64,000 bases of DNA from the NCBI RefSeq assembly GCF_900104525.1, contig NZ_LT629711.1:2728001-2792000 (forward strand), written 5' to 3'. Position numbers and translations under genes: made by a program. Each line of letters starts with the position of its first letter. Positions within the stretch are counted from its first letter, which is position 1. The stretch is from Pedococcus dokdonensis (lineage in GTDB: Bacteria > Actinomycetota > Actinomycetes > Actinomycetales > Dermatophilaceae). The notes beneath the pieces were generated by a model that worked only from the letters and a program-made list of their open reading frames with translations, made no database searches and had not been told where the DNA came from. Below, in pieces: positions 36,872 to 45,287 of the stretch.

Positions 36872-38167
36872 ATGGACCCCCGCGCCCTCGCTGCCGCCAC
36901 CCCTGCCGACCGCAACCGCGTCGTCGACTTCCTGCGCGCCGCCGCCATCCTCACCGTCGTGCTCGGCCACTGGCTGATGGCCGCCGTGATGGTGCAGGAC
37001 GGCCGGCTCGTCCCCAACGCCGTCCTCAACATCGCACCGTGGAGCCACCCGCTCACCTGGGTCTTCCAGGTCATGCCACTGTTCTTCATCGTCGGCGGCT
37101 ACGCGAACGGCCTGTCGTGGCGCTCGGCCCGCCGCCGCGGCGACGGCTACGCCGGCTGGCTGCGATCGCGTCTCCAGCGCCTCGCCGCGCCCGTCCTGCC
37201 CCTCCTGGTCGTGTGGTTGGCGATCGCCTCCATCGCGTATGCCGCGGGCGTGCCCGGTGCGACCCTGCGCACCGCCTCGCAGGTGGCGCTCGTGCCCACC
37301 TGGTTCCTCGCGGCCTACATCGTCGTCGTGGCGGTCGCGCCGCTCCTGCTCGCGCTCTGGGAGCGTGTCGGCTGGTGGAGCGTCGCCGCCGGTCTGGCCG
37401 TCGGCGGCCTGGTCGACTGGTGGAGCATCGCCGGCGACAACCACTGGGTCGGCTTCGCGAACTACCTCGTCGTCTGGGCGACCGTGCACCAGCTCGGGTT
37501 CGCGTGGCTCGACGGCGCGCTCGCCAGCCGGGGTCGGCGGGTGGCTCTGGCCGCGGCCGGTGTGGTCGGGCTGGTGGCGCTCGTCTCGGCCGGGCCCTAC
37601 CCGGTCTCGATGATCGGGGTCGACGGCGCAGTGCTCAACAACTCCTACCCGACCCGCGTCACCCTCGCGTTCCTCGGTCTGGCGCAGGCCGGCGTGGTGC
37701 TGCTCGCCGAGCGACGGCTGGCCACGCTCCTCGAGCGCCCCCGGATCTGGGCGGTGGCCGTCGTCATCAACCTGCGGATCATGTCGCTCTATCTCTGGCA
37801 CCTCACGGCGATGGTGCTGGTGATCGGGATGTCGTTGCTGGCAGGGGGACTCGGCCTGCGCGCCGCCCCGCTCACCGGCTCCTGGTGGGCCACCCGACCG
37901 GTGTGGTTCGCGGTGCTGGCGTCGGTCACCGGAGGATTGGTGCTGGTGTTCGGCCGGTTCGAGACGCCGATCCGCGACCGCCGCCCAGCACCCGCGGTGT
38001 GGCGACCGGCTGTCGCGACCGCCGCGGTCTGCGGCGGCCTGGGGGTGATGGCCGCGTCGGGCATCGTCTCGCGCGAGGGCGTGCACTGGATCTGGCCGCT
38101 GCTGCCCGTCGCGGCCGTCGTCGGACTCGGCGTCGTGCCCCTCCCGCACCGGCGTACGGAACAGTGA
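36872..38167 (+). CDS. acyltransferase 3 family membrane protein
   Basis: 431 residues with about ten transmembrane helices. The family marks are visible near the start: R-V-V-D-F-L-R-A-A-A-I-L-T-V-V-L-G-H-W, with the R...H pair of the active site, and F-F-I-V-G-G-Y-A-N-G. Members O-acetylate or O-acylate cell-surface sugars and lipids from the cytoplasmic face. The acceptor here is unknown. CACCCT plus six bases precedes the ATG at 36872 (leaderless); the longer frame from 36548 lies in the LLM gene. Confidence 0.88.
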   Translation: MDPRALAAATPADRNRVVDFLRAAAILTVVLGHWLMAAVMVQDGRLVPNAVLNIAPWSHPLTWVFQVMPLFFIVGGYANGLSWRSARRRGDGYAGWLRSRLQRLAAPVLPLLVVWLAIASIAYAAGVPGATLRTASQVALVPTWFLAAYIVVVAVAPLLLALWERVGWWSVAAGLAVGGLVDWWSIAGDNHWVGFANYLVVWATVHQLGFAWLDGALASRGRRVALAAAGVVGLVALVSAGPYPVSMIGVDGAVLNNSYPTRVTLAFLGLAQAGVVLLAERRLATLLERPRIWAVAVVINLRIMSLYLWHLTAMVLVIGMSLLAGGLGLRAAPLTGSWWATRPVWFAVLASVTGGLVLVFGRFETPIRDRRPAPAVWRPAVATAAVCGGLGVMAASGIVSREGVHWIWPLLPVAAVVGLGVVPLPHRRTEQ

Positions 38168-38179
38168 CCCTGCGGCCAG

Positions 38180-38197
38180 ATAGTCAGCTGCGACTAT
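38180..38197. promoter_or_regulatory. dyad ATAGTC-N6-GACTAT
   Basis: Perfect 6-bp arms at 38180-38185 and 38192-38197, 89 bases upstream of the beta-helix gene. This AT-rich dyad in a GC-rich gap is an operator candidate; the factor is unknown. Confidence 0.4.
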
Positions 38198-38285
38198 GGC
38201 GCGGGCGGCGGGCACGGAGGATCGTGGGGCGGAACAGTCGTGCTCGGGTCTGCGGGGGGTCCGGCCCGTTGAAGGGGATCCCGCG

Positions 38286-40202
38286 ATGCTGCCTCCGTCC
38301 TCCCTGAAGCGCACCTCCTCCGTCTGCGCCCTGACCCTCGGCCTCGCCACGGCGGGGATCGTGGTCACGTCGTCGCCCGCCGCGGCGGCCACGGCGACCG
38401 TCACCACCACGGCGGACACGGTGAACGGCGCCGACGGCTTCCTCTCGCTCCGGGAGGCGGTGGACCAGGCCAACGCCGCAGCCGAGCCGACCGTCATCGA
38501 GCTCGCCGCCTCGAGCACCTACTCCCTGACGCGGTGCGGTGGCGACGAGGACGACAACACCGACGGCGACCTCGACTACACGACCCTCCAGCCGCTGACC
38601 ATCCACGGTCACGGCTCGACGATCGACCAGACCTGCGCCGGTGAGCGCTCCCTCGACGAGCTCGACATCAACGGGCTGCTGACCGTCGACGGGCTGACCG
38701 TCACCGGCGGCGACACGACCGACGGCGCTGCCATCCGGTTCAACGGTGACGTCGACCTCGCCGACGTCACCGTCTCGGGCAACGACGCGGGCACCGGCTC
38801 CGTGCTCAACAGCGGACAGGTGATGGGCGGCGGCCCCCACATCGGGCTGGTCGACTCCACGGTCGGGCCCAACACCGGCACCGGGATCCGGGTCTCCCTC
38901 GGCGGCATCTCGCTCACCGGCTCGACGATCACCCAGAACACCGGGCGCGGCGTGGGAGCGACCGACGGCGCGATGAGCATCGCCGACTCCACCATCAGCC
39001 AGAACGGCCAGGGCGGCGCATCGACCACGGGCCAGGGCGACGGCCTCCTCACCTTCACCGGCTCGCACTCGGTCGACAACGGCGGCCCCGGCCTGTCCTG
39101 CTCGGCCTGTGGCGACCTCGTGATCACCGACTCGACGATCACCGGCAACGCCCCCGCCGGCGCGACCCTGGGCGGCGGCATCTCGTGGAGTGTCGACCAG
39201 GACGCCCCGACCGACGCGCGAACCGCGACGATCACCAACTCGACGATCTCGGGCAACACCCGCACCGGCCCCGGCGCCGGGATGGTGGTCCTGATCACCG
39301 AGCTCACCAACGACCCTCCGCCGGCGCAGGTCCTGGTCCACGGATCGACGTTCAGCGGCAACACGGCAACCGGGGCCACCGGACGCGGCGGCGGCATCTA
39401 CGCCACCACCGGCGAGGTCCGGTCCGACAACTCGACGTTCTCCGGCAACACGGCTGCGGTCACCGGCGGGGCGATCTACACCAGCACCGGTGACACCTTC
39501 CTGCGGCACACCACGGTGGCGGGCAACAGTGCGCCGACCGGGGCCAACCTCGGGACGGGAGAGGACCTCGACAGCTTCGGCTCGATCGTCGCGAGCCCGA
39601 CCGGCGGCGGCACCGACTGCGCGATCGCCGGGACCACGATCTCGAGCGGCTACAACGTCGGCGGCGACACTTCGTGCGCCTTCGTCGGCGGACCCGGCGA
39701 CCAGACCAATGTCGGCGACCCGCAGCTCGGCGCCCTGGCGGCGAACGGCGGCTCGACCCAGACCAGGCTGCCCGCCGGCACCAGTCCCGCCGCGGGCGCG
39801 GTCCCCGCCGCCGCGTGCACCATCCTCACCGTCGACCAACGCGGCGTGACCCGACCGCAGGGCACGAACTGCGAGGCAGGCGCCGTCGAGGTCGCGGAGC
39901 CGGTCGCGCTGGTCTGCACCAGGACCGGCACGACCGGACCCGACCTCCTGATCGGCTGGCACAAGGACGACGTGCTCTGCGGTCTGGGTGGCAACGACAT
40001 CCTCGTCGGCGGTCCCGGCAACGACCACCTCATCGGCGGCGACGGCGCCGACCTGCTGCTCGGCGGCCCGGGCGCCGACCACCTCGAGGGCGGCAAGGGC
40101 AACGACCTGCTGATCGGTGGAACGGGGGTCGACGTCCTCGAGGGAGGACCCGGCACCGACCTGTGCGTCGCCGGCGACTCCGGCCCGCCGAAGGCCTGCT
40201 GA
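38286..40202 (+). CDS. secreted beta-helix protein with C-terminal RTX calcium-binding repeats
   Basis: 638 residues. Signal peptide about 1-33 (S-P-A-A-A-A). Then G-A-D-G-F-L-S-L-R-E-A-V-D-Q-A-N, the CSLREA-like opening of surface beta-helix proteins, and a right-handed parallel beta-helix (about 80-480) of repeated D-S-T-I-T/S-G/Q-N turns. The last ~75 residues hold G-G-x-G-N/A-D-x-L-x-G-G-x-G repeats, the calcium-binding RTX roll. No catalytic motif is seen; adhesion or polysaccharide binding is most likely. An AAGGGGA Shine-Dalgarno supports the ATG at 38286. RTX repeats are usual for type I secretion, but the N-terminal signal suggests Sec export. Confidence 0.88.
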   Translation: MLPPSSLKRTSSVCALTLGLATAGIVVTSSPAAAATATVTTTADTVNGADGFLSLREAVDQANAAAEPTVIELAASSTYSLTRCGGDEDDNTDGDLDYTTLQPLTIHGHGSTIDQTCAGERSLDELDINGLLTVDGLTVTGGDTTDGAAIRFNGDVDLADVTVSGNDAGTGSVLNSGQVMGGGPHIGLVDSTVGPNTGTGIRVSLGGISLTGSTITQNTGRGVGATDGAMSIADSTISQNGQGGASTTGQGDGLLTFTGSHSVDNGGPGLSCSACGDLVITDSTITGNAPAGATLGGGISWSVDQDAPTDARTATITNSTISGNTRTGPGAGMVVLITELTNDPPPAQVLVHGSTFSGNTATGATGRGGGIYATTGEVRSDNSTFSGNTAAVTGGAIYTSTGDTFLRHTTVAGNSAPTGANLGTGEDLDSFGSIVASPTGGGTDCAIAGTTISSGYNVGGDTSCAFVGGPGDQTNVGDPQLGALAANGGSTQTRLPAGTSPAAGAVPAAACTILTVDQRGVTRPQGTNCEAGAVEVAEPVALVCTRTGTTGPDLLIGWHKDDVLCGLGGNDILVGGPGNDHLIGGDGADLLLGGPGADHLEGGKGNDLLIGGTGVDVLEGGPGTDLCVAGDSGPPKAC

Positions 40203-40300
40203 CCCCGAAAACCGGTTGCCACCCGGTTCCGCCTCCTGTTGCCATGGAGGAGCACCCACCAACCACCCACCCAGCAACACCCACGAGAGGACCGCGACCG

Positions 40301-40408
40301 ATGCGAGCAGCTTTCACGTCCCGCCAGGTACCCACCTACCGAATGGATGTGAAGGCCAGTGCGAGCTGGAAGCAAGACCCTCAGCCTGGGGATCGTCGCG
40401 CATGTTGA
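40301..40408 (+). CDS. candidate 35-residue leader ORF overlapping the ribosomal-protection gene
   Basis: The ATG at 40301 has GAGAGGA about 11 bases upstream, a better ribosome site than that of the following gene. The frame runs 35 codons, ending C-stop at 40408, 49 bases inside the next gene in the +1 phase relation. Translation of this ORF would carry ribosomes across the GTG start at 40359. Tet(M)-type genes are known to be controlled through short leader ORFs, so this is a reasonable control element. It could also be chance. Confidence 0.4.
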   Translation: MRAAFTSRQVPTYRMDVKASASWKQDPQPGDRRAC

Positions 40409-42281
40409 CGCCGGCAAGACCAGCCTGACCGAACGAGTCCTCTACGAGGCCGGTGTCCTCGACCACCCCGGCAGCGTCGACGCCGGCGACACCCAGACCG
40501 ACAGCATGGCGCTGGAGCGCCGACGCGGCATCACCATCCGCTCTGCCGTCGTGTCCTTCGACTGGCGCTCGACCACCCTCAACCTGATCGACACCCCCGG
40601 CCACTCCGACTTCATCGCCGAGGTCGAGCGCGCGCTGACCGTGCTCGACGCGGCGGTTCTCGTCGTGTCCGCGGTCGAGGGGGTCCAGGCGCAGACCCTC
40701 GTCCTGATGCGCGCGCTGCAGCGCCTCGCCCTGCCCGTCGTCCTCTTCGTCAACAAGGTCGACCGGGCCGGCGCCGACCCCGACCGGGTCCTCGAGGAGA
40801 TCACCACCCGGCTGGGCCCGGAGGCGTTCGCCCTCGGTCAGGTGACCGGGGCCGGGACGCGCGACGCGGCATACCTGCCGTTCGAGGTCGGAGCCGCCGA
40901 GCTCGGTGAGCTGCGCCGGACGGTGCGCGCGGCCGCCGCCCACCCGGTGCTGTTCGGGTCGGCGATCACCGGCGCGGGGGTGACCGACCTGCTCGACACC
41001 CTCGCCACGCTCCTGCCCGGCTCGGCACCCGAGACCGGCACCGCGCCGCGTGGCACGGTGTTCAAGGTCGACCGCACCGATGGCGGGCGCACCGTGCTGG
41101 CGCGGGTGCGCACCGGGTCGCTGCGGGTCCGTGACCGCGTCGAGCTCGACGGCCGGCCGGCCGAGAAGGTCACCGGCCTGCGGCTCTTCGACCGCGGCCG
41201 GCTGGTCCCGGTCGACGAGGTGCGCGCCGGGCGCATCGCCGCGGTCTCGGGGTGGTCCGCGGCGCGGATCGGGGACCGGTTCGGGGACCGGTTGGGAGCC
41301 GGCGACCGGTCCGCCGGCCGTGCCGTGGAGTTCTCCCGGCCCACTCTCGAGACCGTCGTCGACGCCGTCCGCCCCGAGGACGTCGTCGCGATGTATGCCG
41401 CGCTGACCGAGCTCGCCGACCAGGACCCGCTGATCGACCTGCGCAGGGACGACGGCCGCCGCGAGGTCGCCGTGTCCCTCTATGGCGAGGTGCAGAAGGA
41501 GGTGATCGCCGCGGTCCTGGCCGATGAGTACGGCGTCGAGGTGACCTTCCGGCCGACGACGAGCATCTGCGTCGAGCGCCTCACCGGCGTCGGGTCGGCG
41601 GCCCAGCTGATCGGGGTGTCGCCCAACCCGTTCCTCGCCCAGGTGGGCCTGCGGGTGGAACCGTTGCCCGTCGGGGCGGGTCACGAGTTCGCACTCGAGA
41701 TCGAGCTCGGGTCGATGCCGCCGGCGTTCTTCACGGCCGTCCGCGAGGGCATCGACGCCACGCTGGAGGAGGGCGTGCACGGGTGGGCGGTCCCCGATGC
41801 CCGGGTCGTCATGACGCACTCCGGCTACTACCCGCGCCAGAGCCACTCGCACGCCACTTTCGACAAGGCGATGTCGAGCACGGCCCAGGACTTCCGCAGC
41901 CTCACCAGGCTCGTCCTGGCCGAGGCGCTCGTCGAGGCCGGGACCGTGGTCTGCGCACCGATCCACCGGTTCGAGCTCGAGGTGCCGGAGGACACCCTGA
42001 GCTCGGTGCTCGGCGAGCTGTCCCGCCACCGGGCCGTGCCGCTCGAGACCACCGTGTCCGGGCGGTCGGCGCTGCTGGCCGGTGAGGTGCCGGCCGACGC
42101 GGTGCACGGCGTCCAGCAGCGGATCCCGCACCTGACCCGCGGCGAAGGCGTGTTCACCTCCGGGCTCGACCACTACGCCCCGACGACCGGGCCGGCCCCG
42201 ACCCGCGGACGCGCCCGGCCCGACCCGTTCGCCCAGATCGGCGACTGGACCCGCATCCAGCGCAGCTGGCCCGCCGGCTGA
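40359..42281 (+). CDS. Tet(M/O)-like ribosomal protection GTPase
   Basis: 640 residues, the full length of the TetM/TetO/OtrA family of EF-G-like GTPases that free ribosomes from tetracycline. G motifs: A-H-V-D-A-G-K-T at 14-21, R-R-R-G-I-T-I-R-S-A (switch I), D-T-P-G-H-S-D-F, and N-K-V-D-R at 132. The EF-G-type domains II-V follow, including T-H-S-G-Y-Y-P-R-Q-S-H near the tip and Q-D-F-R-S-L-T-R-L-V-L-A. Chromosomal relatives in actinobacteria may have a housekeeping or intrinsic-resistance role, and resistance is not proven. The start is the GTG at 40359, whose Shine-Dalgarno is too close (AAGG, four bases), so coupling to the leader ORF is plausible. Confidence 0.88.
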   Translation: MRAGSKTLSLGIVAHVDAGKTSLTERVLYEAGVLDHPGSVDAGDTQTDSMALERRRGITIRSAVVSFDWRSTTLNLIDTPGHSDFIAEVERALTVLDAAVLVVSAVEGVQAQTLVLMRALQRLALPVVLFVNKVDRAGADPDRVLEEITTRLGPEAFALGQVTGAGTRDAAYLPFEVGAAELGELRRTVRAAAAHPVLFGSAITGAGVTDLLDTLATLLPGSAPETGTAPRGTVFKVDRTDGGRTVLARVRTGSLRVRDRVELDGRPAEKVTGLRLFDRGRLVPVDEVRAGRIAAVSGWSAARIGDRFGDRLGAGDRSAGRAVEFSRPTLETVVDAVRPEDVVAMYAALTELADQDPLIDLRRDDGRREVAVSLYGEVQKEVIAAVLADEYGVEVTFRPTTSICVERLTGVGSAAQLIGVSPNPFLAQVGLRVEPLPVGAGHEFALEIELGSMPPAFFTAVREGIDATLEEGVHGWAVPDARVVMTHSGYYPRQSHSHATFDKAMSSTAQDFRSLTRLVLAEALVEAGTVVCAPIHRFELEVPEDTLSSVLGELSRHRAVPLETTVSGRSALLAGEVPADAVHGVQQRIPHLTRGEGVFTSGLDHYAPTTGPAPTRGRARPDPFAQIGDWTRIQRSWPAG

Positions 42282-42298
42282 CCTCGCCCGCCCCCCCG

Positions 42299-42343
42299 TT
42301 CGAGGTGATATCCGACCGGATTCCGGTCGGATATCACCTCGAA
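42299..42343. repeat. 45-bp near-perfect palindrome
   Basis: Arms of 22 bases (42299-42320 and 42322-42343) are exact complements around a single T at 42321. It starts 18 bases past the GTPase stop and lies before the DedA promoter. It could terminate the GTPase transcript or extrude as a cruciform; there is no T-tract. Confidence 0.85.
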
Positions 42344-42399
42344 CCGGCGCTCTCAGGGGACGCTCAGGTGAGGATTCGGGCGGGAGGAGGCCCCCGGCA

Positions 42400-42405
42400 T
42401 ACCCT
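42400..42405 (+). promoter_or_regulatory. -10 box of a probable leaderless dedA promoter
   Basis: TACCCT, six bases before the GTG at 42412. Its first three bases are also the end of a CGGCATAC motif (42395-42402), the same arrangement as upstream of the LLM gene at 5923. Confidence 0.5.
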
Positions 42406-42411
42406 TGTCGC

Positions 42412-43095
42412 GTGATGACCCCCTCCCTCGGCCCGAACTGGATGGACCCGCAGTGGCTCCTCGAGCGCTTCGGCGACCAGTTCTTCTGGGTCAGCGCCGC
42501 GATCGTGTTCATCGAGTGCGGCTTGCTGTTCCCGATCCTGCCCGGCGACTCGCTGCTCTTCGCCGTGGGGCTGTTCATCGCCGAGGGCTCGATCTCGATG
42601 AACATCGCGGTGGCCTGCCTGATCCTCACCGTGGTCGCCTTCGCCGGCAATGTCGTGGGCTACGAGATCGGGCGCGCGGTGGGGGCGCCGCTCTACGAGC
42701 GCGAGGGCCGGTTCCTCAAGAAGAAGTACTTCGACCAGACCCACGAGTTCTTCGAGCGGTATGGCGCCAAGGCCCTGGTGCTCGGCCGGTTCGTGCCGAT
42801 CGTGCGCACCTTCATCACCGTGGTCGCCGGAGTGGGGCGGATGGACCGGCGGCACTTCTTCGTCTGGAGCGGCGTCGGTGCGGCCCTGTGGGCCACCGGG
42901 GTCACCCTGCTCGGCTACTTCCTCGGCAACGCCTTCCCGGTCCTCAAGGAGCACCTCGAGGCGGCGATCCTGCTGATCGTGCTGGTCTCGGTGATCCCGA
43001 TGGGGATCGAGATCATCCGGGCCCGTCGCGGCCGCACGGCGACCGAGACCATCCTCGAGGAGACCGGCGAGGCGATCGACGACCTCAAGAAGTAG
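42412..43095 (+). CDS. DedA family membrane protein
   Basis: 227 residues with four to five hydrophobic helices and the DedA/SNARE-associated core: F-I-E-C-G-L-L-F-P-I-L-P-G-D-S-L-L-F, N-V-V-G-Y-E-I-G-R and G-R-F-V-P-I-V-R-T-F-I-T-V-V-A-G-V-G-R-M, whose E, D, R and second R residues are functionally conserved. DedA proteins flip or redistribute lipid carriers such as undecaprenyl phosphate. The GTG at 42412 fits a leaderless start; the ATG at 42415 is next. It is convergent with the multicopper oxidase. Confidence 0.92.
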   Translation: MMTPSLGPNWMDPQWLLERFGDQFFWVSAAIVFIECGLLFPILPGDSLLFAVGLFIAEGSISMNIAVACLILTVVAFAGNVVGYEIGRAVGAPLYEREGRFLKKKYFDQTHEFFERYGAKALVLGRFVPIVRTFITVVAGVGRMDRRHFFVWSGVGAALWATGVTLLGYFLGNAFPVLKEHLEAAILLIVLVSVIPMGIEIIRARRGRTATETILEETGEAIDDLKK

Positions 43096-43107
43096 CTCGG
43101 GGTAGTG

Positions 43108-43127
43108 CCGGGCGCCAAGGCGCCCGG
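43108..43127. terminator. 9-bp hairpin with AA loop between dedA and multicopper oxidase
   Basis: CCGGGCGCC-AA-GGCGCCCGG, 13 bases past the dedA stop and 28 before the oxidase stop. It is a likely bidirectional terminator. Confidence 0.65.
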
Positions 43128-43154
43128 TGACACCGACCCGGCATGGGGGTGACC

Positions 43155-44651
43155 TCACTCGGGGCTGTTGGGGGTGTCCCGACCGAGCTTGAACGTCGTC
43201 GTCACGCCTTCGTACATCAGGTGGGCCTGGAGGCCTTCCTTGGCGTGCGGCAGGTTGTGGCAGTGGTCGAGCCAGATGCCGGGGTTGTCGGCGACGAACG
43301 CCACGTCCATGGTCTGGTTGTTGCCGACCTCGAGGCTGTCGGTCCACCACGGGCTCCCGGTCGCCTTGACGCCGTCCCGGGCGAGCACCACCACGTGGTG
43401 GCCGTGCAGGTGCATCGGGTGCGTCTCGCCGGAGTGGTTGTCGATGCGCACCACTGCGACGTCACCCTCCGCGACCATGAACATCGGCGCTCCCGGGAAC
43501 ATCTTGCCGTTGACGGTCCAGTGCACCCCCGGCTTGCCGTTCACGAAGCCCGGCCGCCGCCCGATGCTGTAGGTGAACCTCCGGTCGGGCTTCGTGGGGT
43601 CGAAGCCGAGGGGTTGGGGCGTGCCGTAGCTCAGCAGGTCGACCACGTCCGTCGGCGCGCGGGTGGCCGGAGCCGAGCTGCCGGGCGGCCCGAGCACGAG
43701 CGCGGCGCCGCCCATCTCGACCCGCACCGCACCGGTGGCAGGGACCTGCACCCTCAGGTCGACCCGGCCACCGGCCGCGAGGGCGACCTTCTTGCCCTCC
43801 ACGGCTGTCGGACCGTTGACGTCCGTCCCGTCCACAGCCACCACCTGGTAGGACGCGCCGCTGACCCAGACCGGCATGATCCCGTTGTCGGTGTTGATGA
43901 TCCGCACCCTCGCCCACTTCCCCGCGACGACCTCGACCGGCACGTCTCCGCCGCGGCCCTGCACGGCCCGGCGCCCGGCATACAGGTGCGACAGGCCGAC
44001 CACGTCGACGTCGCCGCCGAGGCCGGCCCGCGGGGTCACCACCACCGCTCCGAGCAGCCCCTTCACGACCTGCTCGTGCGAGATCTGGTGCGAGTGGTAC
44101 CAGTACGTGCCGACCTGGGTGGCCCGGAACCGGTAGACGTGCCGTCCCCCGACCGGCACCGCGTCCTGGGTCACCCCGGCGACGCCGTCCTCGGCGTTCG
44201 GGACGTCGATGCCGTGCCAGTGCAGGGTGGTGCCCCCCGGCACCGACTCGTTGACGAGGGTCACCTGCACGAGGTCGCCCTCGCGCGCCCGGATGGTCGG
44301 CCCGGGCGTCGTGCCGTTGAGCGTGTATGCCGTGAGCGTGGGTCCCCCTGGCACCGTCACCTTCTGCTGGCGCGCGGTCAGGGTGACCTCGACGTCGGGA
44401 GCGGCGCGGGACGGCTCGACGAGGGTGGTGACGTCCCGGCCGCCGGCGGCACCGGGCAGGTGCGGGTGGGAGCCCGGCACTCCCCCGGTGTCCGCCGGTC
44501 CCATCGTGAGCACCGAGTAGGACGACGGGATCAGGCTGGCCGACCACAGCCAGGCCAGCGGCAGGAGCACTGCCAGAGTGGCGGCGAGCGCGACGACCAG
44601 ACGGACGCGCGCCCGCCGCCTTCCCCGACCCCCCGGGTCGTCAGACGGCAA
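43155..44651 (-). CDS. multicopper oxidase, membrane-anchored
   Basis: 498 residues. A basic N-terminus and one transmembrane helix (about 15-40) act as signal-anchor. All four copper-binding motifs are present: H-W-H-G, Y-W-Y-H-S-H-Q, H-P-M-H-L-H-G-H-H and D-H-C-H-N-L-P-H-A-K-E-G-L, so types 1, 2 and 3 copper sites are intact. It probably oxidises cuprous or manganous ions, siderophores or phenols outside the membrane. Its start overlaps the stop of the upstream DUF6220-like gene by 11 bases, so the two are one operon. Confidence 0.93.
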   Translation of the reverse strand: MPSDDPGGRGRRRARVRLVVALAATLAVLLPLAWLWSASLIPSSYSVLTMGPADTGGVPGSHPHLPGAAGGRDVTTLVEPSRAAPDVEVTLTARQQKVTVPGGPTLTAYTLNGTTPGPTIRAREGDLVQVTLVNESVPGGTTLHWHGIDVPNAEDGVAGVTQDAVPVGGRHVYRFRATQVGTYWYHSHQISHEQVVKGLLGAVVVTPRAGLGGDVDVVGLSHLYAGRRAVQGRGGDVPVEVVAGKWARVRIINTDNGIMPVWVSGASYQVVAVDGTDVNGPTAVEGKKVALAAGGRVDLRVQVPATGAVRVEMGGAALVLGPPGSSAPATRAPTDVVDLLSYGTPQPLGFDPTKPDRRFTYSIGRRPGFVNGKPGVHWTVNGKMFPGAPMFMVAEGDVAVVRIDNHSGETHPMHLHGHHVVVLARDGVKATGSPWWTDSLEVGNNQTMDVAFVADNPGIWLDHCHNLPHAKEGLQAHLMYEGVTTTFKLGRDTPNSPE

Positions 44652-45123
44652 CGCGCTCCGCGGACTCGCGGTCAGCGCCCTTCGACGCCGCGCCCGCGCG
44701 GGACCGGATGCCGGTCCACGCCGCGACGGAGAAGAGGGCGAGGGCGTTGAGCCCGTGCAGCGCGCCCAGGGCGGCGATGCTGTGGCCCATCAGGCCGAGC
44801 GTCACCTGCAGCAGCACGAGGACCAGCACGCCGAACGCGAACGCCACGCCGCGCGGCACCTTGGCGAAGAACGAGCTGATCACCAGGAGCAGGGCCAGCA
44901 GCGGGATCACCATCATGCCGTTCATGCCGTGCAGGATGAACGCCTGGAACTCCGGGAAGGGCGCCTCACCCGACTCGAACGCGTTCTCGAAGGTCGCCTT
45001 GTCGACGACCCCTCCGTCATCGACCCACAGGCCGAGGCCGGCGTCGCCGTAGACGATGAACATCGCCTGCAGGGCCACCTCGATGGCGACGAGGAAGGCG
45101 AGTACCCGGTAGACCTTGCGCAT
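44641..45123 (-). CDS. four-helix membrane protein (DUF6220-like)
   Basis: 160 residues with four hydrophobic segments (about 5-25, 65-85, 90-112, 115-135) and a polar, acidic loop after the first. F-I-L-H-G-M-N-G-M-M and L-G-L-M-G-H-S-I-A-A-L-G-A-L-H-G-L-N place several His residues within helices, which suggests haem or metal binding. I assign it loosely to DUF6220. It is coupled to the multicopper oxidase and might supply or receive electrons or copper (inference). The 164 bases upstream hold no clear promoter. Confidence 0.75.
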   Translation of the reverse strand: MRKVYRVLAFLVAIEVALQAMFIVYGDAGLGLWVDDGGVVDKATFENAFESGEAPFPEFQAFILHGMNGMMVIPLLALLLVISSFFAKVPRGVAFAFGVLVLVLLQVTLGLMGHSIAALGALHGLNALALFSVAAWTGIRSRAGAASKGADRESAERVAV

Positions 45124-45287
45124 TGCGAACCCCTCTCGGTCTGCGGGGCGTGCGGAGCCCCGGTCAACAGACCATGGTGGCGTGCGACCGGCGCCCGCGA
45201 CACCGGTTTTCGGTACTAGCCCAGGTGCGCTGGACGAACCCGGCCGAACCCACCCAACTCGGGCCCACAGCGCAGCGAAACCGCAGG

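Noticed and set aside
40301..40358. Leader ORF as the true N-terminus of the GTPase
   Set aside because: The frames differ, and the GTPase family begins only a few residues before the P-loop segment, as the GTG at 40359 gives.
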